Below, piece after piece: positions 9,143 to 19,958 of a stretch of DNA of 64,000 nt. Each line of letters starts with the position of its first letter. Positions within the stretch are counted from its first letter, which is position 1. The notes beneath the pieces are model-generated. The model worked only from the letters and a program-made list of their open reading frames with translations. It ran no database searches and was not told where the DNA came from. Both the position numbers and the translations under genes were made by a program. The stretch is taken from the NCBI RefSeq assembly GCF_030317115.1, contig NZ_JASZYF010000005.1, positions 310,001 to 374,000 of the forward strand. Reading direction: 5' to 3'. The DNA is from Variovorax gracilis. GTDB lineage: Bacteria; Pseudomonadota; Gammaproteobacteria; Burkholderiales; Burkholderiaceae_C.

Positions 9143-11113
9143 ATGACCATCCCCGCTTCATTCATCCAGGAACTGATCGCACGTGCCGACGTGGTGGAAA
9201 TCGTCGGCCGCTACGTTCAGCTCAAGAAAGCGGGCGCCAATTTCATGGGCCTGTGCCCATTCCATGGGGAGAAGTCACCCTCGTTCTCGGTCAGCCCGAC
9301 CAAGCAGTTCTATCACTGCTTCGGCTGCGGCGTGCATGGGAATGCGATCGGCTTCCTGATGGAGCACGCCGGCATGGGCTTTGTCGAGGCCGTGCACGAC
9401 CTGGCCGGCCAGTACGGCATGCAGGTGCCCGAGGACGACGCCTCGCCCGAGGAACGCGCCCGCGCGGCCGGCCAGCGCCAGAAGCAGGCCACGCTTTCCG
9501 AGGTTCTGGAAAAGGCCGGCGAGGCCTACCGGAAGCACCTTCGCCAGTCGCAGGGCGCCATCGGCTACCTGAAGCGACGTGGCGTCTCGGGTGAAATTGC
9601 CCGCCAGTTCGGCATTGGCTACGCTCCTGCGGGCTGGCGCGCGCTGGCAAGCGTGTTTCCCGACTACGACGATCCCCTGCTGGCGGAAAGCGGGCTGGTG
9701 ATCGTCGGCGAGGCCGACGACAACGGGGACGGCAAGCGCTACGACCGCTTCCGGGACCGGGTGATGTTTCCGATTCGCAACGTCAAGGGCGAGTGCATCG
9801 GCTTCGGCGGACGGGTGCTGGGGGATGAGAAACCCAAGTACCTCAACTCGCCCGAGACCCCGGTCTTCAGCAAGGGGCGCGAACTCTACGGACTCTACGA
9901 GGCGCGAGCCGCCTTTCGCGATCGCGGCTATGCCCTGGTGACCGAGGGCTACATGGACGTGGTGGCGCTGGCGCAGCTGGGCTTCCCGAACGCCGTTGCG
10001 ACGCTGGGCACCGCCTGCACGCCGGAGCACGTCCAGAAGCTGTTCCGCTTCACCGAATCCGTCGTCTTCAGCTTCGACGGCGACGCCGCCGGCCGGCGCG
10101 CCGCGCGCAAGGCGCTCGACGGCGCCCTGCCCTATGCCACCGACGTACGAAGCATCAAGTTCCTGTTCCTGCCGTCCGAGCACGACCCGGACAGCTTCAT
10201 CCGCGAATTCGGAGCCGACGCGTTCGCGCGCTTCGTCAACGAGGCGACGCCGCTCAGCCGCTTCATGATCGAGGCGGCCCGCGACGGCTGCGACCTCGGC
10301 GCCGCGGAAGGCCGCGCCCACATGGCCAGCAACGCTCGCCCGCTGTGGAGCGCCCTGCCGGAGGGCGCGCTCAAGCGGCAGCTCCTGAGCGAAATCGCCA
10401 CCCTGGTCCAGCTGAGCAGCCAGGAACTGGGCGAGCTATGGGCCCCGGCCGCGCCCCGCGCCCCGGCGCCTCCTCCTTCGGCCCCATCGCGCTCCGAGAG
10501 TGACTGGAACGACTGGAATGACCGGAGCGAGCGGGTCGAATGGGTCGACGAATTTCCTCGCCCTTCCTCTTCGTCTTCGTCCGAGAAGCGGCGTTTCAAG
10601 TCCTGGCGCAAACCTTCCCCTCCGCTCCCGCCACCCGGTGGCCGGAAGCTGCCGACCAGCCGCCCCGACGTGGCTGTGAGGCTGATCCTGTCGAACATGG
10701 CGGAATGGGAACGCCTCTCCCACGAACTGCACGCCCTGCTGTGCGACCTGCCCGGCGAACACGGCCAGTTCTTCGCCTGGCTCGACAGCCAATCGCACGA
10801 GCACGGGGTGCAACCCTGGGCTGCCCTGCGCGAAGGCCTGCGGGGCATGCCCTTCGAGGCGCTGGCCCTGCGCGTGATGACAGGACCCGACGGCGGCCCC
10901 ATCGGCGACGCCGAAGGCGATCAGGCGGCGGACTCGGCCCGGGAACTGCGCAACCTGCTCGACTACATGCTGGACGACCTGCTCAAGGTCCAGCAGAGCG
11001 AGGCGATCGCGGCCGTGGGGAGCGATCCGCGCGCCCTGGAGCGCTACAAGGCACTCGAAGCTCGGCGCCTGGAGTTGCGTAATCGCCTCAATCCCAGCTC
11101 AAACCCTGCTTGA
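9143..11113 (+). CDS. dnaG: DNA primase
   Basis: A 656-residue DnaG that makes RNA primers at the replication fork. The N-terminal zinc finger uses Cys38, His41, Cys59 and Cys62 (CPFH ... CFGC). The TOPRIM core has Glu268 (TEGYMD) and the DGD motif at residues 312-314. The C-terminal helical DnaB-interaction domain is preceded by a low-complexity Pro/Ser/Glu linker near residues 440-500. It forms a pair with rpoD downstream, as in the macromolecular synthesis operon, but rpsU is not upstream; the upstream neighbour is the divergent yihY. Confidence 0.97.
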   Translation: MTIPASFIQELIARADVVEIVGRYVQLKKAGANFMGLCPFHGEKSPSFSVSPTKQFYHCFGCGVHGNAIGFLMEHAGMGFVEAVHDLAGQYGMQVPEDDASPEERARAAGQRQKQATLSEVLEKAGEAYRKHLRQSQGAIGYLKRRGVSGEIARQFGIGYAPAGWRALASVFPDYDDPLLAESGLVIVGEADDNGDGKRYDRFRDRVMFPIRNVKGECIGFGGRVLGDEKPKYLNSPETPVFSKGRELYGLYEARAAFRDRGYALVTEGYMDVVALAQLGFPNAVATLGTACTPEHVQKLFRFTESVVFSFDGDAAGRRAARKALDGALPYATDVRSIKFLFLPSEHDPDSFIREFGADAFARFVNEATPLSRFMIEAARDGCDLGAAEGRAHMASNARPLWSALPEGALKRQLLSEIATLVQLSSQELGELWAPAAPRAPAPPPSAPSRSESDWNDWNDRSERVEWVDEFPRPSSSSSSEKRRFKSWRKPSPPLPPPGGRKLPTSRPDVAVRLILSNMAEWERLSHELHALLCDLPGEHGQFFAWLDSQSHEHGVQPWAALREGLRGMPFEALALRVMTGPDGGPIGDAEGDQAADSARELRNLLDYMLDDLLKVQQSEAIAAVGSDPRALERYKALEARRLELRNRLNPSSNPA

Positions 11114-11135
11114 AAAATACGCAGCGCGCTATAAT
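11106..11135 (+). promoter_or_regulatory. Candidate rpoD promoter at the dnaG stop
   Basis: A consensus -10 box TATAAT is at 11130-11135, 257 bases upstream of the rpoD ATG. The -35 region is weak (CTGCTT-like at 11106-11111, or TTGAAA at 11110-11115 with too short a 14-base spacer) and overlaps the dnaG stop codon. It would let rpoD be transcribed separately from dnaG. Confidence 0.45.
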
Positions 11136-11291
11136 GTAAGGCTTCGCTAGACGCGAAAACAGGCAAGAGCGACAGCAGCACCTCCGGGCCGACCCCATGC
11201 GCAATGCACTTCCCAAAGGGAAACGGGTCAATACACCGCAAGGACTGCACACCAAATGTTCGCCCGACATCTTGCCTTTTGACGGCTCTTC

Positions 11292-11307
11292 GAGGACTTG
11301 TGTCCTC
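11292..11307 (+). promoter_or_regulatory. Small hairpin in the rpoD leader
   Basis: GAGGAC (11292-11297), TTGT loop, GTCCTC (11302-11307). It lies about 85 bases before the rpoD start codon in a 279-base intergenic leader. No T run follows, so it is not an obvious terminator; it may influence leader folding. Confidence 0.3.
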
Positions 11308-11392
11308 TTGGCCTCAGTGTTTGTGCTCCTGCCTGCGCCGGGTTTGTGGCGCGTGTGATTCCGCTTGGTCCATCTTGTTGTATTGAGGTCGT

Positions 11393-13708
<2,316 letters not shown>

Positions 13709-13712
13709 GCAC

Positions 13713-13803
13713 ACCCCAGCCTCGCCCACTTCGTGTGGCTCGGGCACCCCCTTGCAGGGGGCAACATCTGCGGACCGGCGAAGCCGGATCCGCGGTGTTT
13801 CCC
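13713..13803 (+). repeat. Dispersed intergenic hairpin repeat, copy B
   Basis: It begins 5 bases after the rpoD stop. It has the CCCAGCCTCGCCCACTTCGTG start, CCCCCTTGCAGGGGG hairpin and the large GCGGACCGGC-GAA-GCCGGATCCGC hairpin enclosed by AACATC/GGTGTT. A canonical terminator follows at 13824. Confidence 0.85.
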
Positions 13804-13823
13804 GCAAGGGGAAAAAACACAAA

Positions 13824-13847
13824 GGGCGCCCGAGAGGCGCTCTTTTT
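13824..13847 (+). terminator. Intrinsic terminator after rpoD
   Basis: Stem GGGCGCC (13824-13830) / GGCGCTC (13836-13842, one G-U pair), 5-base loop, then five T (13843-13847). It also sits just upstream of the ribosome binding site of the next gene, so readthrough would feed the Bcr-type exporter. Confidence 0.85.
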
Positions 13848-13868
13848 ATTGGAGACAGGAGAAGCTGC

Positions 13869-15107
13869 ATGAACCCGGATGCCGACAAACTCTGGCTGGC
13901 CCCGCGCTGGGCGCTGGCCGTGCTGCTGGCGGTGCTGGGCATGCTCGGGCCCTTCTCCATCGACACCTATATCCCGGCGTTTTCCGGAATCGCGCAGTCG
14001 ATCGGCGCCACGCCGGTCGAGATGCAGCAGACGCTCTCGGCCTACCTGTTCGGGTTTGCCTTCATGAACCTGTTCCACGGCGCACTGTCGGACAGCTTCG
14101 GCCGCAGGCCCGTCGTGCTGTGGGGCCTCGCGGTTTTCACCATCGCCTCCCTGGGCTGCGCGCTGTCGCAGACCATCGGGCAACTCGTGCTCTTCCGCGC
14201 GCTGCAAGGCCTGTCGACCGGCGCCGGCATCGTGGTCTCTCGTGCCGTGATCCGCGACATGTTCCCGCCGGCCGAGGCGCAGAAGGTGATGAGCCAGGTC
14301 ACGATCTACTTCGGCATTGCACCTGCGATCGCACCGATCGTGGGCGGCTTTCTCTTCGTGCATCTGGGCTGGCACAGCATCTTCTGGTTTCTCGTGGCGG
14401 TGGGTGTGGTGCTGTTCGCGGCCAACTACAAGCTTCTGCCCGAGACGCTGCACCGCGACCAGCGCCAACCCTTCGAGGTGCGGCACCTGATGCGCGGTTA
14501 CTGGGACCTGTGCTCCGACCCGCGCTTTCTGCTGCTCGCACTGGCGAGCGGCGTGCCCTTCAACGGAATGTTCCTCTACGTGCTGGCCGCGCCCGCCTTT
14601 CTGGGTGAGCACCTCGCGCTGGCGCCGACTCAGTTCTTCTGGTTCTTCCTGCTGACCATCGGCGGCATCATGGCCGGCGCCTGGGCGAGCGGGCGCATGG
14701 CTGGCAAGGTCGCGCCGAAGCGGCAGATTCGAGACGGCTTCGTGATCATGCTGGCGACCTCGCTCGTCAACGTGGTAGCTAACGCCCTCTTCACGCCTCA
14801 CGCCGCGTGGGCGCTGTGGCCGCTGGCCGTGTTCGCCTTCGGCTGGGCGCTGATGGTGCCGGTGGTGACCTTGCTCGTGCTCGACCTGCATCCCGAGCGT
14901 CGCGGCATGGCCTCGTCGCTGCAGGCGGTGATCGGCTCGACGGCCAACGGCGTCGTCGCCGGCGTGATCGCGCCGCTGGTGATGCATTCGACGCTGGCGC
15001 TGGCGGCCACCTCCATCCTGATGCTGAGCATCGGCCTGGTCGCCTGGGTCTGGCTCCACGGGCGCTGGCCCGAGATCGGGCGCCTGGTCGCCGGCGAAGC
15101 GGCCTGA
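13869..15107 (+). CDS. Bcr/CflA-family MFS drug efflux transporter
   Basis: A 412-residue, 12-span major facilitator of the Bcr/CflA drug:H+ antiporter group. The early segment LGPFSIDTYIPAF matches the family, the loop motif DSFGRRPVVLWG corresponds to MFS motif A, and RALQGLSTGAGIVVSRAVIRD matches motifs B/C. Members export bicyclomycin, sulfonamides, cysteine and other compounds; the real substrate is unknown. The ATG at 13869 follows an AGGAG site; the longer upstream frame crosses the terminator and is not used. The HPP-CBS gene starts only 5 bases after the stop, so the two are probably cotranscribed. Confidence 0.9.
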   Translation: MNPDADKLWLAPRWALAVLLAVLGMLGPFSIDTYIPAFSGIAQSIGATPVEMQQTLSAYLFGFAFMNLFHGALSDSFGRRPVVLWGLAVFTIASLGCALSQTIGQLVLFRALQGLSTGAGIVVSRAVIRDMFPPAEAQKVMSQVTIYFGIAPAIAPIVGGFLFVHLGWHSIFWFLVAVGVVLFAANYKLLPETLHRDQRQPFEVRHLMRGYWDLCSDPRFLLLALASGVPFNGMFLYVLAAPAFLGEHLALAPTQFFWFFLLTIGGIMAGAWASGRMAGKVAPKRQIRDGFVIMLATSLVNVVANALFTPHAAWALWPLAVFAFGWALMVPVVTLLVLDLHPERRGMASSLQAVIGSTANGVVAGVIAPLVMHSTLALAATSILMLSIGLVAWVWLHGRWPEIGRLVAGEAA

Positions 15108-15112
15108 CGACG

Positions 15113-16246
15113 ATGCGGTTCGACACTCTCACGACCTTCGCGCGCGCCTGGATTCCCGGCCCCACCGTCGTCGACGGCCGGGAACGCCTGCGCGCTGTTG
15201 CCGGTGCCGCCGTGGGCCTGCTTTTCACGGCATTGATCTGCGAGCTCCTGGCGGGCCCATCGGTCAGCGGCAACTGGCTGATCGCGCCGCTGGGCGCCAG
15301 CGCGGTCCTGGTGTTCGCGCTGCCGGCGAGCCCGCTGGCGCAACCCTGGCCAGTGATCGGCGGCAATACGCTCGCTGCCCTGGTCGGGGTGGCATGCGCC
15401 CGGTGGCTACCTGATGCGTGGTGGCTCGGCGCGGTTGCGACCGCGTTGGCCATCGGGCTCATGTTTTCCCTGCGTTGCCTGCACCCGCCAGGGGGCGCGG
15501 TGGCGTTGCTGACCGTGCTGACGCACGCCCGGGAGTTCCCCTTCGCCATCTCCCCGGTGCTGACCGATTCACTTCTGCTGGTGATCGCCGGGGTGCTCTA
15601 CAACAGCCTCACGGGCCGGCGCTACCCGCACGTCCAGATCGCGCAGCGCCAGCCCGCAGGAGACGCACGATTCAGTTCGGCCGATATCGATGCAGTGCTG
15701 GCGCGCTACAACCAGGTGCTCGACATCAGCCGCGACGACCTGGAGTCGCTGATCCGGCAGACCGAGATGGAGTCATGGCACCGCCGACTGGGCACGGTGC
15801 GGTGCGTCGACATCATGTCGGGCGATCCGGTGACGGTCGAATTCGGTACGCCGCTGCAGGAAGCCTGGGCCCTCATGCACGACCGGCGCATCAAGGCGCT
15901 GCCTGTGACCGATCGAACCCGGCGCGTGGTCGGCATCGTCACCCAGGCCGACTTCTTCCGGCACATCGACCTGCAGCATCACGAGGGCCTGGGCGGCCGG
16001 CTGCGCGACTTCATCCGCGCGACGCGCACCGTGATGTCGAGCAAGCCCGAGGTCGTCGGCCAGATCATGACGCGCCAGGTGCGGGTGGCCAGCGAAGACC
16101 GGCCCATGGTCGACCTGGTGCCGCTCTTTTCCGAGGGCGGGCACCACCACATCCCCATCATCGATGGCGAGCGGCGGCTCACGGGAATGATCACGCAGTC
16201 CGATTTCGTGCGCGCGCTCTATCGCGCGGCCGAGCCGGAGACTTGA
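15113..16246 (+). CDS. HPP-family membrane protein with two C-terminal CBS domains
   Basis: A 377-residue fusion. The first ~170 residues are a four-span HPP-type membrane domain with the signature LHPPGGAVAL. The C-terminal half holds two CBS modules (starting near VRCVDIMSGDPVTV and VVGQIMTRQVRVAS) that should bind adenine nucleotides and gate or report energy state. HPP proteins have been linked to nitrite transport in plastids, but bacterial substrates are not established. The start 5 bases after the exporter stop implies an operon. The 3' end overlaps the convergent LysR gene by 56 bases. Confidence 0.86.
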   Translation: MRFDTLTTFARAWIPGPTVVDGRERLRAVAGAAVGLLFTALICELLAGPSVSGNWLIAPLGASAVLVFALPASPLAQPWPVIGGNTLAALVGVACARWLPDAWWLGAVATALAIGLMFSLRCLHPPGGAVALLTVLTHAREFPFAISPVLTDSLLLVIAGVLYNSLTGRRYPHVQIAQRQPAGDARFSSADIDAVLARYNQVLDISRDDLESLIRQTEMESWHRRLGTVRCVDIMSGDPVTVEFGTPLQEAWALMHDRRIKALPVTDRTRRVVGIVTQADFFRHIDLQHHEGLGGRLRDFIRATRTVMSSKPEVVGQIMTRQVRVASEDRPMVDLVPLFSEGGHHHIPIIDGERRLTGMITQSDFVRALYRAAEPET

Positions 16247-17165
16247 GGCCCTTCGCTGCGGCAACGCCGTCCGGCCAGTGCCGCGCATCGGCAAATCGCT
16301 CCACCAGGAAGTCGAGCAGCACGCGCAGGGACGCCGGCATCTGCCTCCGCGAGCCGTAGAGCCCGTACACGCCCAGTCCCAGCGGCACGACCCCGGGCAA
16401 CAGCGCCACAAGGCGACCGTCCGCGATCGGCGCGCCCGCCGAATAGGCCGGCTGCATCGCGATGCCAGCGCCCTCGATGGCGGCTGCCAGCAACACCTGC
16501 GATTCGTTGGCGCTGAGAGTGCCGCTGACTGGGACCGCAATGCGCTCGCCCTCCCGGTCGAACTGCCACAGGCTCTTGCCGAAGTACGAATAGGTCAGGC
16601 AGTTGTGCGTCGCGAGGTCGTGCACGCTCCGCGGCGTGCCGTGGGCCTGCAGGTAGGCCGGCGAAGCGCAGACAACCGACGCGCAATGGCCCAGCGGCCG
16701 CGCGATCAGGTTCGGGTCGAGGTCGTTCGTGATGCGGATGGCGAGGTCGATCCGCTCCTCGACGAGGTTCACGGGCCGCGAGTCGATATGCAGGTCGATC
16801 GCCGCCAGCGGGTGGCGCCGGAGGTATTCCGCAACTGCCGGGGCCAGTACGTCCTGCGCGAGCGACTGCGCGCAAGCCACGCGCAGCAGGCCGCGCGGCA
16901 CATCCGCTTCGCCACCGATCGTCACGGCCATGTCCCCGGCCACTTCGAGCATGCGTCGACACCGGGCCAGCGTCTCCTCGCCCGCCTCGGTCAGGCTCAG
17001 GCGCCGCGTCGTTCGGTGCAGCAGCCTCGCCCCGGCCCATTGCTCCATCTGCGCGAGGTAGCGCGTGACCATGGCGCGCGACATATCGAGGGCTTCGGCG
17101 GCGCTCGTCATGCTCGCACGCTCAGCGATACAGACGAACACTTCGGCGGCGGTGATACGGTCCAT
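16191..17165 (-). CDS. LysR-family transcriptional regulator
   Basis: A 324-residue LysR protein. The N-terminal winged helix-turn-helix (MDRITAAEVFVCIAERAS to about residue 60) is followed by the periplasmic-binding-protein-like effector domain. It belongs to the CrgA/DsdC-like group typical of Burkholderiales. The ATG at 17165 is used; the longer frame would need a TTG start. It is divergent from an NAD(P)H-binding oxidoreductase, which is the likely target gene. Its C-terminal 18 codons (Arg/Ala-rich) run antisense into the HPP-CBS gene. Confidence 0.9.
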   Translation of the reverse strand: MDRITAAEVFVCIAERASMTSAAEALDMSRAMVTRYLAQMEQWAGARLLHRTTRRLSLTEAGEETLARCRRMLEVAGDMAVTIGGEADVPRGLLRVACAQSLAQDVLAPAVAEYLRRHPLAAIDLHIDSRPVNLVEERIDLAIRITNDLDPNLIARPLGHCASVVCASPAYLQAHGTPRSVHDLATHNCLTYSYFGKSLWQFDREGERIAVPVSGTLSANESQVLLAAAIEGAGIAMQPAYSAGAPIADGRLVALLPGVVPLGLGVYGLYGSRRQMPASLRVLLDFLVERFADARHWPDGVAAAKGLKSPARPRDRARARNRTA

Positions 17166-17166
17166 A

Positions 17167-17227
17167 TTCGATCGATTCAAGCAACAAACATTTGCATGCT
17201 ACGGTGTTTTTCGATCGGATCAAGAAA
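17167..17227. promoter_or_regulatory. Direct repeat in the LysR / NmrA-like divergent promoter region
   Basis: TTCGATCGATTCAAGCAA (17167-17184) and TTCGATCGGATCAAGAAA (17210-17227) are two near-identical 18-mers 43 bases apart, four helical turns. One abuts the LysR start codon, the other lies toward the divergent gene. They are good candidates for the LysR binding sites (repression and activation subsites). Confidence 0.5.
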
Positions 17228-17311
17228 CATACGATCACCGACCTGACGACATCGAATCTCGCCTCGCAGCGCGGCGCGCTTCATTCACACACTCATCGCA
17301 AGGAAAACTCC

Positions 17312-17929
17312 ATGAGCAAGATCGCCATCCTCGGTATCACCGGCCGCGCCGGATCCCGCATCGCCAATGAACTGCTGCAGCGCGGCCACACCATCACGGG
17401 CATCGCACGCAAGATCGAAGGCGCCGAATCGCGCCCCGGCCTGACGCTGGAAACCGCCGACTCGACGTCCGTCGACGCATTGGCTCCGGTACTTCGCGGC
17501 CACGACGCCGTGATCAGCGCGACCCGCTTCGCTGGTGGAGCGAACGCCGACACCCTTGTCACGGCTGCCAAGCAGGCCGGAGTGCCGCGACTGCTGATCG
17601 TCGGCGGTGCCGGGAGTCTCGAAATCGCGCCGGGCAAGGCCCTGCTCGACACGCCCGAATTCCCCGAAGCCTACAAGCCGGAAGCGCAGGCCGGTCGCGA
17701 GATGCTCAAGGCGCTGCGCGCCGAGAAAGAACTCGACTGGACCTTCCTCTCGCCTTCCGCCCTCTTCGTACCCGGCGAGCGCACCGGCAAGTTCCGGGTC
17801 GGCGGCGACAGCCTGCTCAGCGACGCGAACGGCAAGAGCTGGATCTCGATGGAGGACTATGCAATCGCGCTGGCCGACGAGATCGAAGCGCCGAAGCACC
17901 CGCGTCAGCGCTTCACAGTCGGGTATTGA
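17312..17929 (+). CDS. NAD(P)H-binding protein, NmrA/atypical SDR-like
   Basis: A 205-residue Rossmann protein. The motif GITGRAGSRI near the N-terminus is an atypical SDR nucleotide site, and the pattern (HDAVISATRF, RLLIVGGAGSLEI, DWTFLSPSALF) matches the YwnB/YhfK-like NAD(P)H-binding group. Members act as quinone/flavin reductases or redox sensors; no reaction can be assigned. The ATG at 17312 follows an AAGGAAA site. It is divergent from the LysR gene and shares its promoter region with it, so it is probably under its control. Repeat copy C follows the stop after 5 bases. Confidence 0.82.
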   Translation: MSKIAILGITGRAGSRIANELLQRGHTITGIARKIEGAESRPGLTLETADSTSVDALAPVLRGHDAVISATRFAGGANADTLVTAAKQAGVPRLLIVGGAGSLEIAPGKALLDTPEFPEAYKPEAQAGREMLKALRAEKELDWTFLSPSALFVPGERTGKFRVGGDSLLSDANGKSWISMEDYAIALADEIEAPKHPRQRFTVGY

Positions 17930-17934
17930 AGCAT

Positions 17935-18012
17935 CCCAGGCTGCCCACTTCGTGGGCGCCCACCCCCTCGAGGGGGCAATGCTGCTGACCGGCCAAGCCG
18001 GTTGCACGGAAT
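17935..18012 (+). repeat. Dispersed intergenic hairpin repeat, copy C
   Basis: It begins 5 bases after the stop of the NAD(P)H-binding protein. All hairpins are kept but with different bases: CCCAC-TTC-GTGGG, CCCCCTCGAGGGGG and ACCGGC-CAA-GCCGGT. The outer 3' arm is degenerate (CACGGAATC). Confidence 0.78.
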
Positions 18013-18036
18013 CTCCGGACTCCCAGCGCCCGTGGC

Positions 18037-18429
18037 CTATTTTTCCAGGGTCTTCTTCATCGCGAGCATGCCCTGCTCGATCATGGCGCTGATGGGCTGC
18101 TTCATATGGTTGGGCAGCAGATCGGCGATCCAGACGAGTTGGCTGTGGCCAGCGTCTTCGGCAAACACCTGCAGCGACGCGTTGTGATGCGCTAGCCGCT
18201 CGCCGGTCGCAGACCACGCCACGCGCCGCGCCTCATCGTCGACATCGACGATGACCTCGCGCGCCACCAGGCCGTTGGCAAAGGTGACGATGCGCGCGTC
18301 GCCTTCGAGCTTGCAGTCGGTCACGAAGCCGGGCACCAGCCGGTGGTGGATCTCGCCGACATCGCGAACAGCATCCCAGATGTGCTCGGCGCTTGCCGCC
18401 ACCCGGATTTCCTGTCGAATGGACGCCAT
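18037..18429 (-). CDS. SRPBCC (START/Bet v1-like) family protein
   Basis: A 130-residue single-domain SRPBCC protein, a helix-grip fold with a hydrophobic ligand cavity. The N-terminus SIRQEIRVAASAEHIWDAVRDV and the middle WSATGERLAHHNASLQV fit the polyketide cyclase/dehydrase type. Ligand and reaction are unknown. The ATG at 18429 is chosen; the longer frame continues into livF in another reading frame. It lies 61 bases downstream of livF on the same strand, so it could be the tail gene of the transporter operon. Confidence 0.85.
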   Translation of the reverse strand: MASIRQEIRVAASAEHIWDAVRDVGEIHHRLVPGFVTDCKLEGDARIVTFANGLVAREVIVDVDDEARRVAWSATGERLAHHNASLQVFAEDAGHSQLVWIADLLPNHMKQPISAMIEQGMLAMKKTLEK

Positions 18430-18490
18430 GGTCTTCACTCCTTTCAGGCCAGCGGGCCAGTTTAGGCGTGAACAAGTCCTGGGGGTAGCC

Positions 18491-19195
18491 TCAGCGCTTG
18501 ACGCCCAGCAGACGCTCCAGCACTTCCGGCTGCGCGCCCAGCTTCGCCGCCCGGTCGGCATGCACGACGGTGCCGTGGTCCAGCACGACGGCTTCGTCCG
18601 AGATCGCGAGGATCGCTTGCGGGTGCTGCTCGACGACGATGGCAGCGAGCCCTTCGTCACGAGTGATGCGCCGGATGGCGCGCAGCAGTTCTTCGACGAT
18701 GATCGGCGCCAGGCCTTCGAGCGGCTCGTCCAGCAGCAGCAGGGTCGGATTCACCACCAACGCGCGCCCGACGGCCAGCATCTGCTGTTCCCCGCCCGAC
18801 AACTGCGTGCCCAGGTTGCCCTTGCGCTCCGCAAGTCGCGGGAACATCTCGTAGACCCTCTGCGGATTCCATTTGCCGGGGCGTTCCACCGCCGTGAGGT
18901 TCTCGTGCACGGTGAGCGACTTGAAGATATTGCGCTCCTGCGGCACCCAGCCGATGCCCGCCGCGGCGCGCTGGTGCGGCGACAGCCTGTGCAGCGCCAA
19001 GCCACCCAGCGTGATGGTGCCGCCGTGCTGGCGCGTCGCGCCGGCCAGCGTGTTGATGAGGGTCGTCTTGCCGGTGCCGTTACGGCCCAGCAGCGCCAGG
19101 GTCTGACCCTGCCCGAGCGCGAGCGAGATGTCGTGCAGAACCACAGCCTCGCCATAGCCGGCACTCAGGTGTTCGATGCGCAACAGTTCAGGCAT
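18491..19195 (-). CDS. livF: Liv-type ABC transporter, ATP-binding protein LivF
   Basis: A 234-residue ATPase of the branched-chain amino acid (HAAT) family. Walker A is GRNGTGKTT, the signature is LSGGEQQMLA and Walker B is LLLLDEPLEGLAP. The start ATG at 19195 (MPELLRIEHL) overlaps the livG stop by 8 bases. It works with LivG as the ATPase pair on the LivHM permease. In this genus such transporters often carry aromatic or dicarboxylic acids instead of amino acids; the nearby Rieske oxygenase suggests that here too. Confidence 0.94.
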   Translation of the reverse strand: MPELLRIEHLSAGYGEAVVLHDISLALGQGQTLALLGRNGTGKTTLINTLAGATRQHGGTITLGGLALHRLSPHQRAAAGIGWVPQERNIFKSLTVHENLTAVERPGKWNPQRVYEMFPRLAERKGNLGTQLSGGEQQMLAVGRALVVNPTLLLLDEPLEGLAPIIVEELLRAIRRITRDEGLAAIVVEQHPQAILAISDEAVVLDHGTVVHADRAAKLGAQPEVLERLLGVKR

Positions 19196-19958
19196 GCGCG
19201 GCTCCATGGCCCAGGTAGACCTCTCTCACTTTCGGGTCGTTGGCGATCGTGTCGGGGTCGCCCTCGGTCAGCAGCGTGCCGTTGACCAGCACGGTCATGC
19301 GGTCGGCAAAGCTGAACACCAGGTCCATGTCGTGTTCGATCAGGAGCACGGACACGTCGGCCGGCAGTGCGGCGACGGTCTCCAGCAACTCCTCGCGCTC
19401 GCCGGCCGGCACGCCTGCGACGGGTTCGTCGAGCAGCAGCACGCGCGGCTCGCAGGCCAGCGCGATGGCGATCTCCAGCAGGCGGCGCTTGCCGTAGGCG
19501 AGCTGCCGTGTCTGCTGTTGCGCGACGTCCGCGAGCCGGAACTGTTCGAGCAACTGCCCCGCGCGCTCGGCGACCTGCCTGGACGAACCGAGCGGCTTCC
19601 ACCACTGCCCGCCCAGGCCCGTGTGCTGCGAGACGACCAGCGTCAGGGTTTCCAGCGGCGTCATCGAATCGAAGAGCTGATTGATCTGGAAGGTACGGAC
19701 CATGCCGCGCGACACCCGCCGATGTGGCGCGAGGCGGGTGATGTCCTCGCCTTCGAGCACGATGCGGCCTTCGGAGGGTGTGAGCACGCCCGTCAACAGA
19801 TTGATCAGCGTGGTCTTGCCGGCGCCGTTCGGACCAATCAGCGCATGGCGCGCGCCGCGCCGCAGGTTCAGCGAGACGTTGTTGGTGGCCGCGATGCCGC
19901 CGAAGCGCATCACGAGGCCGGCCGCCGACAGGACGATGTCGTTCACGGTATCGCTCAC
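19188..19958 (-). CDS. livG: Liv-type ABC transporter, ATP-binding protein LivG
   Basis: A 256-residue ATPase. Walker A is GPNGAGKTT, Walker B LLLDEPVAGV, and the signature is LAYGKRRLLEIAIAL, the usual LivG variant. The start is the GTG at 19956-19958, whose GTGA overlaps the livM stop by four bases. The long upstream frame extension is an artefact of the livM region. Partner of LivF. Confidence 0.93.
   Translation of the reverse strand: MSDTVNDIVLSAAGLVMRFGGIAATNNVSLNLRRGARHALIGPNGAGKTTLINLLTGVLTPSEGRIVLEGEDITRLAPHRRVSRGMVRTFQINQLFDSMTPLETLTLVVSQHTGLGGQWWKPLGSSRQVAERAGQLLEQFRLADVAQQQTRQLAYGKRRLLEIAIALACEPRVLLLDEPVAGVPAGEREELLETVAALPADVSVLLIEHDMDLVFSFADRMTVLVNGTLLTEGDPDTIANDPKVREVYLGHGAAHA

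Noticed and set aside
11110..11135. TTGAAA as the rpoD -35 box
   Set aside because: The spacer to TATAAT is only 14 bases, too short for a good sigma-70 promoter; a weak -35 at standard spacing was kept instead.
13713..13803. Repeat elements as IS or CRISPR remnants
   Set aside because: They have no ORF, no terminal transposon repeats with target duplications that I can see, and no regular spacing; they are scattered singly after genes.
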